From contig JACGCN010000001.1 in the NCBI GenBank assembly GCA_014905825.1, positions 2,046,001 to 2,110,000 of the forward strand: a stretch of 64,000 nucleotides of DNA, given 5' to 3'. Source of the DNA: Lyophyllum atratum (lineage: Eukaryota; Basidiomycota; Agaricomycetes; Agaricales; Lyophyllaceae). The position numbers and the translations under genes are program-made. The notes beneath the pieces were generated by a model that saw only the letters and a list, made by a program, of their open reading frames with translations, ran no database searches and had not been told where the DNA came from. Position 1 is the stretch's first letter. Each line of letters starts with the position of its first letter. Below are positions 35,401 to 45,893 of the stretch, one piece after another.

Positions 35401-37610
35401 AGAGCCTTCACAGCCCACCAGGGAACCTTTAACGACTCCTGGCTCTCAATTGGGATATGCGTATGACTCTGATACCGATTCAGAGTCAGATAGCTCTGAT
35501 TGTGACGAGGAAGACTTGCCTGGATTGCTAAGTTTTTCAGCCAATCCTACCAAGGTATGTTTTGAAAGCATTTGAGTCATTGTTAAAGCTAACCAAAATT
35601 ATACAGGATCCACCTAGTGAACCAAGCTCCGATGAAGAGTACGATATTGATGATGGTTTTGATGACCTTATCCGAAATGTGGATTTGACATCCCTCGATG
35701 ATCCCTCTCCCTCCATTAATACTCTTCATCAACCACAATCTGCTTCTAGTCCTTTCTCAAACCGGCTTTTCGATGATTTGTGGCATGTCCAAGACCGCCT
35801 TCTACGATTACTGCCAAAAGGACACTCAGGATTCAAGGCTTTTGCAGCTGCATTCAGCCAGGTTCTTTTGATTCCAGACGAGTCAGACGTCACAGCTGTC
35901 TCTGCTGTTTATCAACGACGGGGACTTACTTGGTCTTATGCACTTCGTTCAAAGTCAGATGCAATTCGACGGCGTGTACGACGATATTGCCCACCACCAG
36001 AGAGACTCGTTCCGGATTTGAAGAGACTCTTTGATAGCTGGTCAGATGTGAAGTGCTCTGCAGATCCCCAGCGAGGGGCACTTTTCTCAGAGGCCGCAAC
36101 GAAACAGGCAGGAGCAATTATCCGTGTAGCGGAACGTGGTCTCCTTTCCGATCCCCCTGGATTTCCTCTCTATCGCGTAATTGGCACAGATCCTGATGGC
36201 CTAAGAGTCTATCGTTGCATGCGTGGAACCAATTCAATTGAAGGAGGTATCCACATGCCCATCCGCCGCACGTTTGGATCCCTTCGAGCATCACCAGAAC
36301 TGGCTGATTGCTTGCTCGCTAATATACGCCATCGAAGAAATGCAACGGCAAGTGTTCCACACCTATCCTTGAGTTAAACTTATTTTTCATTTGGTGTACA
36401 GGTCGGATGGTTCAACCGTACAGGAAAACGGTTTCGGAACCATTTTGACACTTGGCGGACTGATGAAATTGTTGAGCTTGCAACAGAGTTGGGCATCAAG
36501 CCGACATTCCCTCTGCCTTCTGTTCTTGGCACGCGCATTGCGACGAAGGAGTCATCAGGAATTATCAAGGTACCGAAAGCCATGACTTCAGCATATGGTA
36601 TGCATCACATCGAGAAAGCTGTCCAGGAGGGCACTCCATACTATCGAGATGTACCTGTGCACCTCCTGACACATCTGTCGACGGCCCGCATCAGTGTCTA
36701 CGAATACCTTCGACAACGTCAACAGACTGCGCATGCAGTCGTCCCCATACACACACCCGCAGAGTACAAGCTCTACAACGAGCTGCTCAGCACCGATGGA
36801 TTCACTATCTATTCCTCGCGTGCACCTATTGCAACTCAGACAGCAAAAGTGATCAACTTCGAACGATTCGCGACGCGATGGAACGAAGTCGTACACGAAC
36901 GGCTCGATGACCATCTATTCTACAAGATCCCCCAGCTTCTCGAACGCCATCACAAGGTGTGGGCTGCGTATCGTGCTGAGAAAGCAACGTTGTCCAACAG
37001 TGTACAAGAAAGGAAGGGAATCACTGACATACTGAATGATCCCAAGCGGCGATCTCGAGTCTTGCCAGCACTGACCCTCCCGGGAGCCAATCCGCAGCCG
37101 CAACCACGACAAATCGAAGGGAGAGGCCGAGAGAATAGTCAGACCGGCGGTGAGTACCGTGAATGGAATGTTTTCGACTCACAGTTGACGTTCATCACCA
37201 TAGCATCCTCGGGAACATCTATGGTACCCCCCACAAAGCCAGCCGCACTGCAGACACTCCCTATCGTACCCATTCACATATCAAATCTGCCGGCATCCAC
37301 ACCGAACATGGAAACGGCGGAAGAAGCGGCGCGAGAAGGCGTCCCTGCTCAGCGTGAAAACACAGAGCTGCGCATTCCGAGCTCTATCGCGATGCCCGGA
37401 TGTGACCAAGGCGGCGAACTTCAGGCGGCCTCTTCAAGTACGTCGAATTCGAACGGTGACCGGAAAAGACGCTTGAAGCGGTGTGCTGCGTGCCGTGACC
37501 ACGGTTGTGATCGTGTGGAGAGCTGCAAGGGGTCGGGTGGGGCAAAGTTCTGTTCGTGCACACATCATGATGGTCCTAAAAATCCACGGAAGAAGTCAAG
37601 GTTGTTCTAA
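32473..37610 (+). pseudogene. DDE transposase with inserted DEDDy 3'-5' exonuclease, copy B, one nonsense codon
   Basis: Ten exons: 32473-32791, 32849-33313, 33370-33552, 33610-33956, 34010-34217, 34271-34599, 34652-35554, 35607-36347, 36402-37149, 37204-37610. They sum to exactly 1,550 codons with stop. Features by residue: GGARPGAGRK near 50; cysteine-rich DUF6729-like region (FICTRCGVGHP, then CNKETKNNPGC) at 245-300; D434 in GTILKGDHTFK; D504 in FMYTDNASG; exonuclease D578/E580 (GLDIEYE), D650 (GRAVRADLQR), Y729/D733 (YAALDAY); acidic linker near 890-940; E1130 in RGTNSIEGGIH; C-terminal cysteine cluster near 1505-1535. The DDE assignment comes from order and context resembling DUF6729-bearing transposases of animals. 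Codon 92 is TGA (32746) where copy A has CGA. Intron 8 starts GC. If translation began downstream of codon 92 the core domains would survive. Confidence 0.8.
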
Positions 37611-37880
37611 ATCAGCGAGCACCCCGCTCAGCAAACAGCAATCAGTATGTTATTGTCAATAGAAAAGCTCACCATTCAATGCAAGAGGCCCGAAGCCAAC
37701 CACTTATTTATCTTCAGAGTGAAACTCAGAAATTCTGACAGGTAAAAAGGAATGAGTGCACCGGCCGCGCGATTCCAATGGACTGCAATTGACGACGATG
37801 CAAAAGGCTTTACTGGCGGAAGCATGGCCCCGAGTCAAAAGACAAACCTAAGCAAATAGACGACTTGGTGCAAAACAAAA

Positions 37881-37961
37881 GCATTCCGACGGGCTCGAAC
37901 TCAGTGCTTCGGTGAAAGCGTGGCTTAAGTGTGCGCGCAAACCAGCTGGGCCACATAACCT
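37881..37961 (-). other. degenerate tRNA-Leu-like sequence near the right end of copy B
   Basis: Same sequence as 31516-31596 in copy A. Its presence in both copies shows it is part of the transposon and not a later insertion. Confidence 0.3.
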
Positions 37962-38049
37962 TGTAGATAGTGGGTCACATAACACTCTATTATACCCTGA
38001 AATTCGAACTTGAAAAACTTGAATCATCGACGGACATAACATGTGAGCC

Positions 38050-38057
38050 AATTTCTA
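38050..38057. repeat. right target-site duplication AATTTCTA
   Basis: Exact repeat of 3827-3834. It marks the right limit of the transposon island; the next base belongs to the 5' region of mph1. Confidence 0.85.
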
Positions 38058-38126
38058 GCCACCTTGTCAACTTCGTCACTAGATCTCTTAGACTTCAGTT
38101 ATCTTCTACCTTCTTAATTTTCTTGG

Positions 38127-41100
38127 ATGAGCTCAGACGGCTACTTCGACGGAGATGACTTGGACGACGCAGCATTCGAAGAGCTCGATGCTATCGAAGC
38201 AGCTTTTCTGCCGCCACCGAGACCGCAGGCGGCGGACCCAAGACCACCACCACGCGAACAAGCTCCACTTGCGAAGGAAGATTCGTTTTACGGTCTCTCG
38301 TTCGATATAGATGAGGCGGACTTGCAGAAGCTGGATAATTTCGTCCAGGATGCGTATGATGGCAATGCGCAACCTGTGGCTGGGCCAAGCAAGAGCAAGT
38401 CAGCCACCCACCAGACAACTCTCTTCGGTGACGTACTCCCGCCGTCCTCATCCTCGTCGTCCACGAGATCGCAGATGCAGAGGACGAAGTCGGCGCCGCG
38501 CAACCCATTTGGCCAACAGGCTCCGAAAACCAAGGTGTGGGACCAAACGGCGTTCGCGAAGACTGGGTTGAAGTCAGGGAAGTCAAAGGGAAAGGGGAAA
38601 GCGACATACGCTGATGATGAACCGGATGAAGAAGATGTTGAATTCGAACAGTTTCCGGCACCTTTCGTCCCTGGTGAGTATGATTCACCATCTGTCTGAA
38701 TTGCACTAACTTCGGTTAGTTGGGTAAGCATTTCTAGCATTCTTTGCAGTATATCTGTTTACGCATTTGTCTCCAAATTCTGTACGATCTTAGCCCGGTA
38801 TGTCCATTGAGCATCCGTATTTCCAGCTTTGTTAACCTTGCACTTTGTCGACTCGCATTAGCTTCCTCCCATGAAGTTGACACCTGACCTACTGGAAGCT
38901 AAACATTGGATATATCCGCTGAATCGACCAAAGCGCGACTACCAGTATAACATCGTAAAGCACTGCCTTTTCGAAAACACAATCGTCGCGCTCCCAACTG
39001 GCCTTGGAAAGACCTTCATTGCTGGGGTTATAATGCTGAACTGTATGTAGCCTACCTTCGAGTTGGATGCATCGCTGACGTGGAATAGATTATCGATGGT
39101 TTCCAGAAGGAAAAGTAGTCTTCGTTGCCCCTACGAAACCTCTTGTAGCACAACAAATCGAAGCATGCCATCAGACATGCGGTATACCAGGCTGCGATGC
39201 CGCAGAACTAACCGGTCAAATTGTCAAGACCGCGCGAGGGAGACTTGTAGGTTAATATCCAGGTTTTATTCATGGAGCTCACTCGAGCATAAACATAGTG
39301 GAAGGAAAAACGTATTTTCTACATGACACCCCAAACTCTAGTTAATGATTTAACTTCAGAGAATTGTGATGTGCGCGACATCGTCCTCCTTGTCATAGGT
39401 TCGTTGAGACGACCTTCAGGATTCATTTTTCTCTTCATGTTCTTCTTTGCAGACGAGGCCCACAGGGCCACTGGTGACTATGCTTACAACCAAGTCGTTC
39501 GCTTCCTCATGGCCAAGAACCCTCACTTCCGAATCCTGGCCCTCACCGCAACTCCAGGGGGCAATCCCGACGCGGTACAGAATCTCATCGACGGCTTACA
39601 TATTAGTCATATCGAGATCCGAGACGAGAACAGTTTGGATCTCAAGCAATATATCCACCACAAAGTATGCTATTTATGCTTATCTAGGGCACATAACCTC
39701 AATCTGTTTTACTTGCTTAGAAAATCGAGCAGCATATCGTCACAATGACTGAAGATGTCAATAAAGTCAAAGACCTACTTGCCACGTTAATGGATGTATG
39801 CTTGGCTTCAATTTCCTGGTGTATCTGTGATACTTAAAATCATCCAGAAAGATTTAAAACCTCTCAGGCAGAGAGGTGTTCTTTTTGGGACGCCAGACCC
39901 AGTGAAATTTCACCCATACTCCGCCCAAGCTCGTATGGGTCAACTTGGAAAGGACCAAAGGTGGGCCTTTGGGCCTTTATCGAGGTTGGCATCCCTGGCA
40001 CGAGCAATGGGCTACTTAGTAGGTGCTATCTGTTTCAATATTCCTACTCCGTAGCTGATTCGCCTTCTAGGTTGAGGGCACCATAGGCATGTGCCACACC
40101 TACTTACAGGAACTTGCTCGTGCAGGGGACGATGAAGACACGCCCGGTCCTGGGAAGGCCGCTGCAACTTCAAGAAAGAAGGCTCTATGCGGCGACCCGT
40201 TATTCCAGGCTGTCCTGCGTGAACTCGACTCTCTTCGAGGCGAAGGCTTTCCTGTTCATCCTAAGATGGACCTTCTAAAGACACTGGTGATACAGCATTT
40301 TGCTCAGCAGCTCGGGGATGGGGAAGAAGGCGCGCCAAACGAAACAAGAGTAATGGTATTCGTCACTTTCAGGGAGGCCGTCGATGAGATCGTCGAGGCG
40401 TTGAATTTCGAGCGACCGTTGATTCGGGCCCACAAGTTCATAGGGCAGGGGACCGATAAGCAAGGCAAAAAGGGTCTTGCTCAGAAGGAGCAATTAGATG
40501 TATGATCTCTGAATTATTCAATCCGTGTTTCGAGCCTTGATTTACTCCTATCACCACCAACAGGTCATCAAGAGGTTCAAAGCTGGAGAATTTAACGTTT
40601 TAGTCGCGACGTCTATAGGGGAAGAAGGATTGGACATAGGCGAAGTTGATTTGATCGTGTGCTATGATGCTCAAAAAACTCCAATCCGAATGGTATGCCA
40701 TTTCTACCCTTTTTCGTCGTAATTCGACATTTTTCATCGTCCTCTCTATGCAGCTTCAGCGCCTTGGACGAACTGGTCGTAAGCGGGCGGGCGTTGTGCA
40801 TGTCCTCCTAGCTGAAGGCCGGGAGGAGTTGAACCTTGAAAAAGCCAAGGACACATACAAGGAGGTGCAGAAGACAATCCTACGCGGAGAACAACTCGAG
40901 TTATACTCCGACGTCCCGCGATTGCTTCCAGAGCACATGAAACCCGCCTGTTTGGAAAAAGAGATGGAGATCCAAGAATATGTTCGAGATGAAGGGAAGA
41001 AGAAGACACTAGAACCTCGCTCTCCCAAAGCTGGTACGAAGCGCAAAAGGAATGACGACGTATCAAGAAACATTCCGGCGAGCGCAGCTACTGGCTTCGT

Positions 41101-42763
41101 CAGCGTTGCCGACCTCTTGGTTAAGGGATCCAAAAAGCAGAAACAGGCACTCATTCAGAAAAAAGATTTTCATCTTGCAGGTGAGGATGACGACACGGAC
41201 ATGGATATTGAATCTGGCCTCGTCAGCAGCCTACCCCGTCGCACCAAATCCTCGGTACCCTCTACTTCCAACACAGTCGACAAAACCGAGCTACGAAGGG
41301 CGAAGACGAACGTCCCGAAAGGCAGCAAGAAGAAGAGTAAAGCTCAGCTGTCGGAGCCGTCTTCAAGCCAGTTCTCGAGCAAAGGCGTTGATGACATGGA
41401 CGATATCGAGATTGAACGCGGTCTCGGCGCGTCATCTCTGTTCAAATCACCCTTGCCTCGCCGGTCTGGTTCCTCTGAGCCGGGTAGCTCCCGAAAACGC
41501 GTCGCCTCTCCACTATCCTCTGCCAACGCAGTAATTGATCTAGCTGATTCAGATGACGAAGGTATGTCATGCGTTTCGGATCCTGCGCAGTACTCTTGCT
41601 TATATATTCCAGTAGCCTTGTTGCCTATCACCACTGCGGCCTCTAGCAACGGCGAAGACCAGAGCATGGCATGGCTCGTCGATGAGGACGACGATCCCGA
41701 CTTCGAAATTATCGATTCTTCACCAGTTGCAAGCCGGGTTCAGAAGATCAGCCCTGGAACAGACCAGATTGATCATCAGGTCTACTCCAATGCAGATGAA
41801 TCTGTTGAATTTGTTGACATGTCTGGGCTACTGAACGAGCAACGAGCGAGAGATCTATCACCTCCACAGTCCCCTGCCGGAGAAGTCGCTGGAGCAGATG
41901 CATCGATTCAATTTCTTGGGATATCTAGAGCGCCACCCAGAGTGACTAATGGACGACAGGCAACGGATGATAACCTGGACCTCTCCACCACACCAGACTT
42001 TGCTCGAAATGGCTATGCTGGCGACGAATCGGTAGAATTTGTCTCATCTCGTCCTGGGGCGCGAAAGGAATTACCAAGCTCGCCACTTTGGCCTTCCTCA
42101 AGCAGCCCAGCCAAACTCCCTGCAGGACGGAATCGGAGTGGATCTGGCGCGGCCATGCCGCCGCCTATTCTTCCCCGGGGACTGACTTCTTTGTACTCCC
42201 CACGACTTCCTGAACCATCGTTCCCAGTACGGCCGCATGCGAAGACGACACGACGGCTATTCATTGACTCTCCTGGCTTAGACACCTCATCCCCTCCACG
42301 GCGACGCCTACATCGTCGTGTGTCTCCTACAGCTCCAATCCGCCCAACGAAACATAGAGCTACTCATGTTCCTGTTGACCCGCGTAATAACCAGCTATTT
42401 GACTTTGAGGCCATACACTCTGGCGACGAGGTCAGCGAAGGATCGTCCGGTGCGGAGGATGTGGAAGACGAATCAGATCGGATGTTTGTGCAAGAAATGC
42501 CCGAAACTCAGGTTTCGCCTTCGTACGACCAAACGATGGCATACCGCCAGAGTCTATTTACGCAAACTTCAAATAGTACGAAGGCCCCTGTCTTCGCTAA
42601 TGGTCCTATCAGACGCGGAGTATTTGGAGCTGGAATGAACTCGAGACCGCGTCCGATGATTTCCAGCTCACCTCCTAGAGACGACGAAGAACCCGACGAG
42701 TATGTTGTCGGTAGCTTCGTCGTAGACGATGACGCAGAGATCTCATATCTCTCGGACGATTGA
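38127..42763 (+). CDS. MPH1: ATP-dependent 3'-5' DNA helicase Mph1/FANCM
   Basis: A multi-exon gene of roughly 1,300 codons. Exon 1 is acidic ([14 protein letters not shown]). Then come [20 protein letters not shown], the Walker A motif [58 protein letters not shown] and motif [14 protein letters not shown], the order of the Mph1/FANCM family, followed by a long disordered C-terminus ending [16 protein letters not shown]. Known family role: fork remodelling, D-loop dissociation and error-free bypass in the nucleus. The frame between exon 1 (ends 38673) and exon 4 (starts 38862) is restored only by two 4-nt exons, TTGG (38720-38723) and CCCG (38794-38797). ATG 38127 is 69 bp after the transposon island, so the native upstream region is displaced. 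Confidence 0.93.
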
Positions 42764-42949
42764 CCCAGTCATATGTACGGCCCTTTTGGTGCTCCTAGAG
42801 TAAAGCATCTATGTATATCATATCACCTCTCCCGCAGTGCACCCCTGAATGGCTTTTTCAAAAACCGCCCGCAAGGACGCAGCATCCATGTATTCTATAA
42901 AGGTTGCCTGCATATAATAATGTATACAACGTATAAACGGCAAGAGTTT

Positions 42950-44568
42950 CTAGTTGCCGTTGATACGTCTGACATACGGATCTTTGTATCCATTGGTTTT
43001 TATCGTCTCTGGCCTGACGAACCCTGCCTGTTTCTTTTCCTCTGCCATCTCCCTGACCATGGTGAGGAAGTCGTCAACTGCGGCGTCTGTTGTCTGTATA
43101 TGAACCACAAGACGGGAGCCACCCAAGAAAATAGGTTCAGGGAGGGCAAGGGCGTTCTTTGCAATCTCGTCGACATCGAGGCCGATGGGAGAAGGGTCGT
43201 AGAACACCTGTGAGCGAATCAGGAAGCGGTTCATACGGCGCAGATCGTATACGAACCATGCATGTCTCGGCTTTGCTTGTGATTTCCGCACCAATACTCT
43301 CCAAGCCAGCTTCGAGCTTCTTCGTCAGGATATGTACCCTCTCCAGCTGAGGGAAGTTGTGTGACAGGGCATAGGCTGCCGAAGCAGCTAGTACACCGGT
43401 TTGACGCATACCACCACCGAAGAGTTTCCTAAACCATCTAGCCTTCTTGATGAAGTCTTTAGGTCCGACCAAGCAAGATCCGACCGGTGCACCTACATGA
43501 CGTGTGCTGACATGTGAGTCGAGGCAACACACCTTCTTATGGGAGACAAACCTAGGCCTTTACTGAAGCAAAGGCTGACGGTGTCGAAAGGATCACACAG
43601 CTCCCGGATCGATGTCTGCGTCTCAACAGCAACATGCCAAATGCGGGCGCCGTCGAGATGCATCTTAATGCCATGCGAACGCGCGTAGGTTGAAATGGCA
43701 ATGATATCCTCTTGTGGGAGGATGGTGCCATTGAGGGTGTTTTCGAGGGCGATGACTTCTGTCGGTGCGCTGGGTGGGCGGGGAGTCAAGATGAGAGGGG
43801 GTGGGGGACAAGGAAGCTGATTTACAAGTGAATATCAGAGCCGATGATGACATTTGGCTCCACGTCCGAGAGTGTGAGATGGTGTCCTAGAATTGGGTCG
43901 GTGACGATTCTCATGCTTTAAATATGGGCTATACCATTGGCGGGGATGACTGGCGTCACTGCAGCACCGGAGTGGAACGCGGTACCTCCAGCTTCGTATC
44001 TGCAATACAGAGTCAGGACCAAGGCCAACATTTGTCCTGCGCTATGTACGCGCCTGTGAATGTGTGCACGGTGATCACACAGAACAGTGTACGGCGGTTG
44101 CTTGAGATGGGTTCTCAACGCGATCTGATTCGAAGCAGTGCCGGAGGGCATGAATAGGGCGGCTTCTTTGCCAGTCAGCTGAGCCATATGGGTTTCTAAC
44201 GCACTGGCAGATGTGAGTCAGCGAGATGAATGAGTCAGACAAGCAGCTGGGGACAAACATGGTCGAAGCGTCATGGTATACGTCGTCGCCAATAGTGGCA
44301 AGGGTCGCGTACGCGTACATCTCAGGTGTAGGAACTAGATATTAGGGAGTTGGGCACATTATCATGCAATGATAAGGCTGTCGAACCTGTGACAGTGTCC
44401 GCTAGATAAAATACACTGAGTGCACGAATTTCGAGACGATAAGAAAAAATTACAGATAAAGGTACGAGCGATCTCCTTGACCTTGTTCGCGTTCTCGAGG
44501 ACATGGTTCGCGGAGAGGATGTCGAATTTTACTTGTTCTGCAATTCTAGCGCGAACTTCTGCCGACAT
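42950..44568 (-). CDS. GLY1: low-specificity threonine aldolase
   Basis: PLP enzyme that splits threonine (and allo-threonine) into glycine and acetaldehyde, an important glycine source in fungi. The start at 44568 gives MSAEVRARIAEQVKFDIL...ARTFISDTVT. The motif SDTVT is completed by a 15-nt exon (44387-44401), followed by VPTPEMYAYATLATIGDDVY. Other family blocks: LTGKEAALFMPSGTASNQIA, HLDGARIWH and SLCFSKGLG with the PLP-binding lysine. The gene ends PYVRRINGN with TAG at 42950-42952. It is convergent with MPH1 (186 bp apart) and divergent from the ZNF706-like gene (269 bp). The roughly 30-residue leader before the SDTVT block is longer than in bacterial enzymes. Confidence 0.92.
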
Positions 44569-44837
44569 GGTGCGTTTTGGTAAGAGAGAAAGTGAGAAGT
44601 AAAGACGTGGTTTAAAAGAACGGATCATACGGGATGGACCATGTTGGTGCTTACTGTAGTTTTCTTTCCTACACGATTCCGATGAACAACCAATGAGCCG
44701 AGGAAAATGTTTTCGGTCCGGCAGGTCGATCGATGCCGTTGCCATTTTCGGACTTCATCACCTATATTAGGAAAATCCAAATTTGTCACTTCTCTTCCTC
44801 ATACCATTACCTCGATACCCTCTGTGCCTGCTTCGTC

Positions 44838-45225
44838 ATGGGAAACGTACGTCCTTCCACCCCGCACCGTTGTCTTCTCGCTAACAACATCCACAGGGTG
44901 CTAAAGCCGCACAAAAGCGTGAGCGCAATGTTGACAAGGCAGCCAAGGGATCGAAGAGTCAGGCGAAAGTCAACGAGGCCGCCAAGTCAATTGTCTGCGG
45001 TGACTGCAAGCAGCCATTTGTGCGTAGTTAGCATCCCTCTGGGTGTTCATAGCTCGCTGATCATATGTCCTCTTCCAGTTGATCACCACCCGGGCTCCTG
45101 CGTATGTTCTCAATGTCTCTTCGCCTTGTTCACCTCAGCTGACGCCTTCCTCCAGCCTCATCGATCATGCAGACAAAAAGCACAGCAAGACCATAGAGCA
45201 ATGCTTCCCCGGTTTTGCGAAGTAG
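44838..45225 (+). CDS. small zinc-binding protein of the ZNF706/At2g23090 type
   Basis: Four exons, the first only nine bases (ATGGGAAAC). The product of about 70 residues reads MGNGAKAAQKRERN, then a Lys/Ala-rich SERF/4F5-like stretch, then SIVCGDCKQPF, LITTRAPALIDHADKKHSK and ends CFPGFAK. C-GD-C and H...KH form one C2H2-type zinc site at the C-terminus, as in ZNF706 and plant At2g23090. The function of this family in fungi is not established; the human member has been linked to translation and proteostasis. Convergent with TIM10 (139 bp). Confidence 0.88.
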
Positions 45226-45364
45226 TAGGTTACGACCACCGATGGTTTGACCGACCTGTATGCGCGCCGTCAGCCAGACTTTGTTTATAGATGCATGCTT
45301 TCTTGTCGAGTTTTCTGAATATTATTATAATTATGCTGAAACGTCCGTTTCCATGAAGATAGTA

Positions 45365-45763
45365 TTATAATGACCCGAAAGATCCAGCACCTGCATTGGA
45401 TGCCCCTCTATTCTGCAGCTTTTCGCCCACTTTCTTCTGCACTTCGTTGAATTTCGCAACACAGCGGTCAATGCAGACGCTTTCGCCCTTGTTGAGGTCG
45501 GGTTCGGCGTAGCGGGCGCTGATGCATTTGTTGTGGCATGACCTGTTAGATACAAAGTTTGAGTAAATGGTTAGTTTGGCTGAGAACATCACTGACGAAA
45601 CCATGCGGTTGAAAAAATCTGTGACGGTGTCCAACCTGGGGGAGGTAAGCAACGAGTAAGGAAAACAAGTGAAGAGAGCGTACTCGGTGACCGCCATCTC
45701 TATCCTCTCCATATTGACTCCTCCAGAGGAAGCATTCCCGGGACCTCTTCCTAGAAATGACAT
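45365..45763 (-). CDS. TIM10: mitochondrial intermembrane-space chaperone Tim10
   Basis: Three exons give about 90 residues: [15 protein letters not shown] leader, [22 protein letters not shown], then the twin CX3C motifs CHNKC and CIDRC separated by 16 residues, and a tail ending AGAGSFGSL (stop 45365-45367). Together with Tim9, Tim10 forms a hexameric chaperone that escorts hydrophobic carrier proteins to the inner membrane. The start at 45763 is 130 bp from the divergent UTP4 start, so the two genes share a very short promoter. Confidence 0.93.
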   Translation of the reverse strand: MSFLGRGPGNASSGGVNMERIEMAVTEYALFTCFPYSLLTSPRLDTVTDFFNRMVSSVMFSAKLTIYSNFVSNRSCHNKCISARYAEPDLNKGESVCIDRCVAKFNEVQKKVGEKLQNRGASNAGAGSFGSL

Positions 45764-45893
45764 GGCTTTGTTGGAGGAGGTAACGAGGTTGACCGTCACT
45801 TGCCAAAGAATTTGAAGCAGGTCACGTTACCCCGATCGCATCAAAAAAAGTTTTGGGAAGTTGGCGCAGGAATCAGTATAGCAGTCGTGCAGG

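Larger units (their letters stand above)
31691..38049 (+). mobile_element. exonuclease-DDE transposon, copy B, structurally complete
   Basis: 6,359 bp with the same 28-bp imperfect inverted ends as copy A, same orientation, separated from A by TTTCTA. It carries no insertion and shows the empty sites of the MITE and the gypsy element. Its right end is followed by AATTTCTA (38050-38057) and, 69 bases later, the mph1 start codon. The 5' 780 bp hold no confident exon; the 3' 440 bp hold a tRNA-like relic and CACATAAC motifs. Five of the seven CpG changes between the copies lie on this one, including a nonsense change in exon 1. Confidence 0.85.
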
